Shown piece by piece: positions 1 to 4,458 of a DNA stretch of 7,349 nucleotides. Below the pieces are notes generated by a model. That model made no database searches and was not told the DNA's origin. It worked only from the letters and a program-made list of their open reading frames with translations. The translations under genes and the position numbers were made by a program. The stretch's first letter is position 1. Each line of letters begins with the position of its first letter. This stretch comes from Nostoc sp. GT001 (GTDB taxonomy: Bacteria; Cyanobacteriota; Cyanobacteriia; Cyanobacteriales; Nostocaceae). The stretch spans positions 6,091,142 to 6,098,490 of the forward strand of contig NZ_JAUDRJ010000003.1 in NCBI RefSeq assembly GCF_030382115.1, written 5' to 3'.

Positions 1-510
1 GCGGGGAGTTTAATTGAAAATAGTCAATTAAGTGAAAATGTCACAGTGCAATATTCAGTAGTCATAAATAGCACCGTGCAGGCCGGAAGCCGAATTGGGC
101 CTTATACTCATTTGCGCGGTCAAGTACAGGTGGGTGCTGGTTGCCGTGTGGGGAATTTTGTGGAATTGAAAAATACGCAATTAGGCGATCGCACCAATGC
201 AGCACATTTGTCATACATAGGCGATACTGTTGTCGGCAATCAGGTGAATATTGGTGCTGGTACAATTACTGCCAACTATGACGGCGTGAAGAAACATCGC
301 ACCAAAATAGGCGATCGCACAAAAACTGGTGCCAATACCGTTTTAGTGGCTCCACTCACTTTGGGAGATGATGTCTATATCGCAGCTGGTTCTACTGTGA
401 CAGAAGATGTGCCTGATGATTCTCTGGTAATTGCCCGTAGTCGTCAGGTGGTGAAACCAGCTTGGCGAAGGAAAAATGTTGAAAATGAAACCACAGATCA
501 ACATAAATAA
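1..510 (+). CDS. glmU: GlmU C-terminal acetyltransferase domain (5' end outside window)
   Basis: This is the last 169 residues of bifunctional GlmU, which makes UDP-N-acetylglucosamine for peptidoglycan and lipopolysaccharide. Only the C-terminal left-handed beta-helix, which acetylates glucosamine-1-phosphate, is visible; the N-terminal uridylyltransferase domain lies upstream of the window. The frame is open from base 1, so the GTG at 46 is an internal valine codon and not a start. Hexapeptide repeats run throughout. Landmarks that align with the E. coli enzyme by eye are HLRG (Arg39 of the fragment), GNFVELK (Lys57), AAHLSYIGD (His69 is the expected catalytic base, Tyr72 binds substrate) and [11 protein letters not shown] (Asn92). 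The C-terminal tail after PAWRRK is short and polar. Two HIP1 octamers lie inside (185-192, 311-318). A perfect inverted repeat overlaps the last codons. The family assignment is secure. Confidence 0.97.
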   Translation, partial: AGSLIENSQLSENVTVQYSVVINSTVQAGSRIGPYTHLRGQVQVGAGCRVGNFVELKNTQLGDRTNAAHLSYIGDTVVGNQVNIGAGTITANYDGVKKHRTKIGDRTKTGANTVLVAPLTLGDDVYIAAGSTVTEDVPDDSLVIARSRQVVKPAWRRKNVENETTDQHK

Positions 511-544
511 TTCATCGGTGTTAATCGCGGTTGATCTGTGGTTT
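488..544. terminator. Hairpin overlapping the glmU stop
   Basis: A perfect 15-bp inverted repeat (488-502 with 530-544) is separated by 27 nt and includes the last codons and stop of glmU. The 3' arm ends in TTT but no long T-run follows, so it is not a textbook intrinsic terminator. Because the stem is symmetrical (AAA at one end, TTT at the other) it could act in either direction or protect the mRNA 3' end. The stem is seen directly; its function is inferred. Confidence 0.6.
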
Positions 545-575
545 ATAGTCTAAAGTCACGATTTTTGCCAGATAT

Positions 576-593
576 CTAATCTAGTTAGATTAG
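576..593. promoter_or_regulatory. 8-2-8 palindrome before the DUF29 gene
   Basis: CTAATCTA (576-583) and TAGATTAG (586-593) form a perfect palindrome with a 2-bp centre, 32 nt before the ATG of the DUF29 gene. A TAATAT hexamer (594-599) directly abuts it and could be a -10 element. A TTGCCA at 565-570 is 23 nt upstream, too far for an ideal -35. The symmetry and place suit an operator for a dimeric regulator, but no known site is recognised. Confidence 0.4.
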
Positions 594-625
594 TAATATA
601 GCCAAAATCTCAACACATAACATAC

Positions 626-1048
626 ATGGAAGAACTGCTAGAACTTAGGCAATTTCTAGAACAAGGCAAAATCCATGAGGCGCTACTGTTGGTGGATGAG
701 TTAGAAGAAATGAGCCTCAGTGACAAAATCAATAAAATTGATAGTTATGGTGTGATTCTGCTCATCCATTTAATTAAACAAATGGCCGAAAAACGTTCTA
801 CTCGCTCTTGGGATGTTTCAATAGAAAATACAGTGCGGGAAATCAACAAAATAAACAAGCGCCGCAAATCTGGTGGCTTTTACTTGAATCAAGCAGAATT
901 ACTCGATATTCTGCAACAAGGATATCAAGTGGCACTGAAACGAGCGGCGCTAGAAACTTTTGAAGGGCGTTATGAAGCCAAAGAATTAGCTGCAATGGTT
1001 GACCAGCAAGAAACTTTAGCCGAAGCACTGAAACTGATTCAACAATAG
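626..1048 (+). CDS. DUF29 family protein
   Basis: This 140-residue protein matches, from memory, the DUF29 family (PF01724), small proteins of unknown function that are abundant and often multicopy in cyanobacteria. Family-like features are the N-terminal helix MEELLELRQFLEQGK, the central DKINKIDSYGVILLIHLIKQ block (about residues 53-72), a Trp-containing segment RSWDVSIENTVREI, and the basic RRKSGGFYLN motif (about 79-88). It is predicted cytoplasmic and mostly helical, with no signal peptide or membrane segment. The ATG at 626 is the first in frame; there is no clear Shine-Dalgarno sequence. A palindrome lies 32 nt upstream. The 3' end overlaps the 3' end of the convergent isoaspartyl peptidase gene by 10 bp. 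The biochemical role is unknown. Confidence 0.85.
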   Translation: MEELLELRQFLEQGKIHEALLLVDELEEMSLSDKINKIDSYGVILLIHLIKQMAEKRSTRSWDVSIENTVREINKINKRRKSGGFYLNQAELLDILQQGYQVALKRAALETFEGRYEAKELAAMVDQQETLAEALKLIQQ

Positions 1049-1992
1049 CCGATCAATTCACTATCATTCCATTCCAAGGTGTCACCAACTTTTTCCCCGT
1101 CATGGTAGGCGGCGAGTAAGATTTCGCTAGTTTTCCCCCAAGCGATCGCTCCACTAGCATCTAAGGCGATCGCTCCCAAATCGCGTTTGTTCTCGTGGGC
1201 TTCCCCAAAGGATCGCTGCATTGCCTCCTTCAGTGACATCCCATCAGTGACACGCACTACAATCCGTGCAGCTAAACACTCATCGATGATATCTTCGCCA
1301 ATGCCAGTACAGCTAACACCAGCATTACTAGTCGCATAATTACCTGCTGGCATCGCCGAATCACTTACCCGGCCAATCCGCTCAAATCCCTTACCACCAG
1401 TAGAAGTGCCAGCAGCTAGCTTACCAGATGCATCTAAAGCTACTACACCGATGGTACCGCGTCCGGCATTGCTGGTTTCTAGTAGTTCGGGTTCTGCTAC
1501 CACGCCAGCCATTGTGCTTTTAAAATTATCCTGGCGCTCTTGTATCCACTCTTGTAATCGCAAATCAGTTAAGGCGTTGTAGCTGGGAATTTGCATTTCC
1601 CGCGCCAACTCAGCCGAACCGAAATCTGATAGCACTCGGTCTGGCGAGCTTTGTAAAAATTGCGCTAAATCAATCGGATTTTTCACCCGCGAGATATTAA
1701 TCACACCACTAAATCGTCCTGATGCACCATCCATCAGGGAAGCACTCATACGGATTTGTCCATCGGATTGCAATACTGAACCAGTACCAGCATTAAAACG
1801 GGGGTTGTCTTCGAGCATTAGGCAACCCTGCACCACTGCCTCAGAGGCAGTTGCTCCTGACAATAGCAGAGAATAAACTTCTTCTATTACTGTATGGAGC
1901 GATCGGCGCACCGCCTCTAATCCGCCTTTACCGTGGAGAGAACTACCAGCCCCTCCATGAATAATTAATTTAGGTTGCACCTGTAACTCCAT
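1039..1992 (-). CDS. iaaA: Isoaspartyl peptidase / plant-type L-asparaginase (Ntn-hydrolase)
   Basis: This 317-residue precursor belongs to the N-terminal nucleophile family of beta-aspartyl peptidases. It hydrolyses beta-aspartyl dipeptides and asparagine. In cyanobacteria its likely substrate is beta-aspartyl-arginine released from cyanophycin by cyanophycinase, giving aspartate and arginine. Visible hallmarks are IHGGAG (11-16), FNAGTGSVL (66-74), the autocleavage site GRG-T180-IGVVALD whose Thr180 becomes the new N-terminus, GTSTGG (195-200), RVSDS (208-212) and CTGIGE (228-233). The subunits split at about 179+138 residues, normal for the family. The ATG overlaps the stop of the upstream DUF2256 gene (TAATG), suggesting translational coupling. 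From memory, Anabaena PCC 7120 has a cyanophycin-linked isoaspartyl dipeptidase (All3922) next to glmU, which fits this layout. The symbol follows the E. coli homologue. Confidence 0.95.
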   Translation of the reverse strand: MELQVQPKLIIHGGAGSSLHGKGGLEAVRRSLHTVIEEVYSLLLSGATASEAVVQGCLMLEDNPRFNAGTGSVLQSDGQIRMSASLMDGASGRFSGVINISRVKNPIDLAQFLQSSPDRVLSDFGSAELAREMQIPSYNALTDLRLQEWIQERQDNFKSTMAGVVAEPELLETSNAGRGTIGVVALDASGKLAAGTSTGGKGFERIGRVSDSAMPAGNYATSNAGVSCTGIGEDIIDECLAARIVVRVTDGMSLKEAMQRSFGEAHENKRDLGAIALDASGAIAWGKTSEILLAAYHDGEKVGDTLEWNDSELIGYC

Positions 1993-2186
1993 TAATCTCT
2001 TGCGCTATTTGCGTCTGTATCGCGGTTGGTTTCATTTTGAGCTTCAGAACGGCGACGACGACAACGTTCTGAACAATATTTCACATCGTCCCAACAATCT
2101 TGCCACTTTTTACGCCATGTGAAAGGACGTTGACATACCGGACAGATTTTTGTGGGTAGGTCAGATTTAGAACGAACACGTCCCAT
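1992..2186 (-). CDS. DUF2256 zinc-ribbon-like small protein
   Basis: This 64-residue protein matches DUF2256 (PF10013) from memory. Its core KICPVCQRPFTWRKKW, a tryptophan/aspartate stretch, then YCSERCRRRR, is the whole recognisable domain. Cys15-x2-Cys18 and Cys38-x3-Cys42 are placed to bind one zinc ion, with Cys31 an extra cysteine between them. The basic RCRRRR run could contact nucleic acid, but no function is established to my knowledge. The C-terminal 18 residues are polar and probably disordered. It is the first gene of a two-gene minus-strand unit; its TAA shares one base with the ATG of the isoaspartyl peptidase gene. No Shine-Dalgarno sequence precedes the ATG. Confidence 0.88.
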   Translation of the reverse strand: MGRVRSKSDLPTKICPVCQRPFTWRKKWQDCWDDVKYCSERCRRRRSEAQNETNRDTDANSARD

Positions 2187-2235
2187 ATAAATACTGTGTA
2201 GATGAGAATTTAATCTCTGAGGGAGATGGAAGATA

Positions 2236-2241
2236 ATTATA
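2236..2241 (-). promoter_or_regulatory. Possible -10 box for the DUF2256-isoaspartyl peptidase unit
   Basis: Read on the minus strand this is a perfect TATAAT, ending 49 nt before the ATG at 2186. No convincing -35 hexamer is found 16-18 nt further upstream, so if used it may need an activator. A single six-base match in A+T-rich DNA is weak evidence. Confidence 0.3.
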
Positions 2242-2323
2242 ACCAGTTTGCTACGAAGGCAGGATAAATTCGACGAACAAATATATTGTCAATCTATCCT
2301 TAGACTTACTTACAATATTTTTT

Positions 2324-2367
2324 CTAAAAAGAGAGAGGCTTTGAATCTTACTATCCTTCTCTTTTAG
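2324..2367. repeat. Imperfect inverted repeat
   Basis: CTAAAAAGAGAGAGG (2324-2338) pairs with CCTTCTCTTTTAG (2355-2367) with two bulges and a 16-nt loop. It lies between the minus-strand operon and the broken small ORF at 2372. No T-run follows on the plus strand. It may be a structured leader or a decayed terminator. Nothing else is recognisable in 2242-2371. Confidence 0.3.
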
Positions 2368-2371
2368 GGAC

Positions 2372-2538
2372 TTGAAAAAAATAAAAGGTTATGTAGATAC
2401 CCCTAACCCGTCAGGAGTGTTTCATTTCCTAAAAGGTGCTGATTTACAAGCGCTTCAAGCAAAAAAATCAGGTGAATAAAAAATCTGATTGCACAAGAAA
2501 ATGGTGATGCCTACGTCAAGGCTTTGGCAACCCACTGA
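2372..2538 (+). pseudogene. Probable frameshifted small ORF, unknown family
   Basis: A protein-like reading runs in one frame from a TTG at 2372 (…DTPNPSGVFHFLKGADL…, ending KKSGE, stop 2477-2479). It continues in the next frame from about 2476 as IKNLIAQENGDAYVKALATH, stop 2536-2538. Joining the frames gives a hydrophilic small protein of roughly 55 residues, as if one base had been gained or two lost in the A-rich stretch near 2475-2483. An AGGGA lies before the TTG but too close for a good ribosome site, and the frame is open back to 2345 without an ATG, so the true N-terminus may be lost. I do not recognise the family. It could be a relic of a small gene or of a larger protein's domain, or chance. 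Confidence 0.4.
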
Positions 2539-2669
2539 AATTGACTCTTTAAGATAGTAATTTTTCGATTACTAACTTCACCAAATTTATTGCCTATGCT
2601 GTTGGCAATATTCCTAATAGATCGAATTAAATAGCCCTGGAAGTTAGGGAATGTAAAAGTGCCTAAAGC
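2539..2669. other. Gene-free stretch with two short hairpins
   Basis: TAGTAAT/ATTACTA (2555-2561 with 2568-2574) is a 7-bp stem with a 6-nt loop just after the end of the broken ORF. ATTGCC/GGCAAT (2589-2594 with 2604-2609) is a 6-bp stem. Neither is followed by a clear T-run. No protein-like reading was found on the plus strand. Confidence 0.35.
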
Positions 2670-2852
2670 CATAGTGAAACACTTTTCAAACAATATCTAA
2701 ATACTAGAAAGTGTCAGTAACTTGATAATACACAGCAAGACACTTTTCAAACAATATCTAAATACTAGAAAGTGTCAGTAACTTGACAATACACAGCAAG
2801 ATACTTTTTAAACAATATCTAAATATTAGAAAGTGTCAGTAACTTGATAATA
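2670..2852. repeat. Three tandem 61-bp repeats with internal hairpin arms
   Basis: Three head-to-tail copies begin near 2670, 2731 and 2792, with an exact 61-bp period. Copies 1 and 2 are nearly identical; copy 3 diverges after 2852. The first about 10 bases of copy 1 differ from the later copies only by transitions, so the unit boundary extends left to about 2670. Each copy holds arms ACACTTT and AAAGTGT, 22 nt apart: 2679-2685/2708-2714, 2740-2746/2769-2775, 2801-2807/2830-2836. In copy 3 the left arm reads ATACTTT, which turns a C-G pair into a U-G wobble and keeps the RNA stem. The array ends 149 bp before the first leader-peptide gene. It is not a CRISPR array, since there are no variable spacers. 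Confidence 0.9.
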
Positions 2853-3001
2853 GAATGTTTTTTACTTGTTGAAAGAAAATTTACGTAAAACTACTATTCA
2901 TCGAATTCTAATAGTGCTATTCTTTGTATGCTGCTAAAAAACAAGTTGTAGTGGCACGACAACAAACAAGTTTACCTTACTAGCTCTTAGGAAAGAAAAT
3001 C
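2853..3001 (+). promoter_or_regulatory. Upstream region and ribosome site of the first peptide gene
   Basis: A Shine-Dalgarno-like AGGA (2989-2992) sits 9 nt before the ATG at 3002, supporting that start. The palindromic TTTACGTAAA lies at 2880-2889. A possible -10 TATTCT (2918-2923) follows a TGC, but no good -35 is seen 17 nt upstream. The promoter is therefore not settled. Confidence 0.45.
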
Positions 3002-3208
3002 ATGATTATCAACGATCTTTCTCATGTAGAAACCGTTCTTGAAAATGAGAATGTTCAAGGTGGAATAGCTTTTGCAGATGCTAATTCAAAAGCATTCGCT
3101 TTTGGTAAAAACATCGCTATCACCAGCATTGCCACTAGCACCATTGCTGTCTCTAAGAAATTCAGCCTATCTGCTAGTGTCGGTTCATCTAGTTCTTCTG
3201 CCGGCTAA
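3002..3208 (+). CDS. Double-glycine leader peptide precursor, bacteriocin-like
   Basis: This 68-residue precursor has a 21-residue acidic leader, MIINDLSHVETV… ending NVQGG, of the double-glycine type that C39-peptidase ABC transporters cleave after GG. The predicted core is 47 residues starting IAFADANSK. It is rich in Ala, Ser, Thr, Ile and Val, has four lysines, ends in five consecutive serines plus AG, and has no cysteine, so Cys-based lanthionine or disulfide bridges are excluded. Cyanobacteria carry many such short peptides, usually annotated as putative bacteriocins; most have no proven activity. The leader shares the pattern I-x-DLS … VQGG with the next gene's product, while the cores look unrelated. 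The AGGA ribosome site supports the ATG. No transporter or modifying enzyme is in the window. The leader reading is good; antimicrobial function is inference. Confidence 0.75.
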   Translation: MIINDLSHVETVLENENVQGGIAFADANSKAFAFGKNIAITSIATSTIAVSKKFSLSASVGSSSSSAG

Positions 3209-3216
3209 ATATGCCT

Positions 3217-3234
3217 TAGCACTACAATGTGCTA
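3217..3234 (+). repeat. Small hairpin after the first peptide gene
   Basis: TAGCAC (3217-3222) pairs with GTGCTA (3229-3234) around a 6-nt loop, 8 nt after the stop codon. It lies upstream of the stronger hairpin at 3256 and could be a pause or 3'-end structure. It may also be chance. Confidence 0.3.
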
Positions 3235-3255
3235 CAGTGCATTTTAGATAGAAAA

Positions 3256-3299
3256 ATTGCTGAAAGTTTTGATAACTTTCAGCAATACATTTGTTTTTC
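3256..3299 (+). terminator. Intrinsic terminator or attenuator between the peptide genes
   Basis: A perfect 13-bp stem (3256-3268 with 3274-3286) with a 5-nt loop is followed by a T-rich run ACATTTGTTTTT (3287-3298). It lies only 28 nt before the ATG of the second peptide gene and immediately upstream of its ribosome site. It either ends the first transcript, leaving the second gene dependent on read-through, or partly attenuates a two-gene message. Confidence 0.8.
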
Positions 3300-3314
3300 A
3301 AAGAGAGCTTTTTT

Positions 3315-3560
3315 ATGGAACGATTAAGAATTTCCGATCTCAGTTTTTGTGAAGATGAAGTTTCCGATCTTAGTCAAGTACAAGGGGGATTTGCATCTGC
3401 TTACGCACGTGGTTATTCTACTGCTAAGAAGAGCAGTTATAAAATAGACAAATCCGGTATTTCAGCTGAGATTTCAGGTGCTATTGGTGCCGGTATTGCT
3501 GCCGCTATTACTGATGGTGATAAGGTTATTGCATCTGTCGATACATCGGCAAAAGTTTAA
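3315..3560 (+). CDS. Second double-glycine leader peptide precursor, bacteriocin-like
   Basis: The ATG at 3315 gives an 81-residue precursor. I prefer it to an in-frame TTG at 3291 because the purine-rich GAGAG (3303-3307) lies 7 nt before it and because the TTG sits inside the terminator tail. The leader has 25 residues, starting MERLRISDLSFCEDEV and ending SQVQGG, with one cysteine (Cys12). The predicted 56-residue core starts FASAYARGYSTAKKSS. Its N-terminal third is aromatic and basic. Its centre holds a glycine/alanine-rich stretch, SGAIGAGIAAAITDG, which could be a short membrane-interacting helix. The core has no cysteine. Leader similarity to the preceding gene suggests export by the same C39-type transporter, which is not in the window. 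Bacteriocin activity is an inference; a signalling or structural secreted peptide is equally possible. Confidence 0.75.
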   Translation: MERLRISDLSFCEDEVSDLSQVQGGFASAYARGYSTAKKSSYKIDKSGISAEISGAIGAGIAAAITDGDKVIASVDTSAKV

Positions 3561-3586
3561 TAAAGCTGGCATAACCAAATTGTAGG

Positions 3587-3617
3587 AAGCTTTTATGGAC
3601 ATAGCCCATAAAAGTTT
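3587..3617 (+). terminator. Hairpin after the second peptide gene
   Basis: CTTTTATGG (3590-3598) pairs perfectly with CCATAAAAG (3606-3614) around a 7-nt loop. The stem extends to 12 pairs (3587-3617) if one G-U is allowed. The 3' side ends TTTGTT, giving a short T-rich tail. It lies 26 nt after the stop codon and is a plausible terminator. Confidence 0.6.
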
Positions 3618-3645
3618 GTTAGGAATATTTTTATACCTCTATCTG

Positions 3646-3665
3646 ATACCACATATATGTAGTAT
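3646..3665. repeat. 20-bp imperfect palindrome before the tnpB relic
   Basis: ATACCACATA (3646-3655) and TATGTAGTAT (3656-3665) form a palindrome with one mismatched pair; the central ACATATATGT is exact. It lies 43 nt before the tnpB start. IS200/IS605-type elements carry subterminal imperfect palindromes at their left ends, so this could mark the old left end. A regulator site is the alternative. Confidence 0.35.
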
Positions 3666-3708
3666 AAGACAGTAGGTAAAAGTGACACTTCGGCGTTGCT
3701 AAATGACT

Positions 3709-4214
3709 ATGCTTGTTTTTGAGTTCAAAGCTGATGAAAAGTCAGCCCAGATAACAGCAGTAGATAATGCAATTCTGACTGTAAAACTCATTCAAAATAG
3801 CTGTATTTGGCTATGGATGAATATTAAAAATACAGCTAAAAAAGATTTGCATAAATTATGGAATTGATTGTGCTGTATTTGCAGCTAACTTTTCTTTTGC
3901 TAATGAACTTAACTCAATGGCAAGACTTACCAGTTGAGAACAAGCATAGTCTTCTATCTCTTGGTTTTATGACAACCGTAAAAGGGGTACTGCGGGTTTA
4001 AAACGATATCCACAGTTCCAAAAATATTGTCGCCCTGTTGATTACAAAAAATCAGGGTACAAACTTGTGGATGATCGAAAATCTATAACTTTTAACAAGA
4101 AAAAAGCATTGGGCGATTAAATTAAGAAAGTGTTAATGACTCACACTATCCACTAGAATACACGTTTGTAAGTGTGGCTGTGTAATGGGTAGGGACGAAA
4201 ACGCAGCAATAAAG
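3709..4214 (+). pseudogene. tnpB: Decayed TnpB (IS200/IS605/IS1341 type), catalytic core deleted
   Basis: Three fragments match the RNA-guided nuclease TnpB of cyanobacterial IS elements, compared from memory. Fragment 1 starts MLVFEFKADEKSAQ at 3709 and stops at 3865. Fragment 2, one frame over from 3869, reads CAVFAANFSFANELNSMAR. It continues past TGA (3935) and TAG (3947, where the family has Trp) as SSISWFYDNRKR, then YPQFQKYCRPVDYKKSGYKL and DDRKSITFNKKK, to a stop at 4118. Fragment 3, in the third frame, reads LSTRIHVCKCGCVMGRDENA (within 4146-4205) and is the C-terminal zinc-ribbon plus RDENAA segment. An intact protein is about 400 residues; the middle, including most of the RuvC nuclease centre, is missing between about 4125 and 4140. 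No tnpA is present. The gene cannot make an active product. Another ATG at 3703 is in frame. Confidence 0.88.
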
Positions 4215-4458
4215 TGCGATTCATTCAGTCGAAACCAAATAATTGGTGGATTACTGGCCTCTACAGGGTAATCCATGAGGATTGAGTTCGCAGTTTCATC
4301 CCTTCTAGATGACAACTTCATTTTTATCGCTATTTATTTGCATTTTTTTAATGCTTGTCTGTCAGGGTGCAAAATCACAAAATTATCTGCATACCTACTG
4401 ACTTGGGGTTTCCATAAATGTCATTTCTCAGACCTGAACTTTTCTTAGTGCAAACATA
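4215..4458. other. Gene-free stretch after the tnpB relic
   Basis: The tnpB reading frame stays open to TAA at 4269-4271, but I cannot match it to the family after RDENAAIK. The right end of the former element is not identifiable. A short T-rich hairpin GCATT/AATGC lies at 4340-4354. No clear terminator was found for the minus-strand PEP-CTERM gene that ends at 4459. Confidence 0.4.

Noticed and set aside
46..510. Separate GlmU-like protein starting at the GTG at 46
   Set aside because: The frame is open to base 1 with typical GlmU beta-helix sequence, so the GTG is internal.
2511..2693. 60-codon minus-strand ORF starting inside the first tandem repeat
   Set aside because: It begins in repeat DNA, has no ribosome site or family resemblance, and overlaps on the opposite strand a stretch with a better protein-like reading.
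2670..2852. CRISPR array
   Set aside because: The 61-bp units repeat in full without unique spacers, and no cas gene is present.
3291..3560. TTG start at 3291 for the second peptide
   Set aside because: It lies in the terminator's T-run and would add an unusual FFKESFF extension before a normal leader; the ATG at 3315 has a purine-rich site at good spacing.
4133..4321. 62-codon minus-strand ORF
   Set aside because: It is antisense to the recognisable TnpB C-terminal fragment and has no family features.
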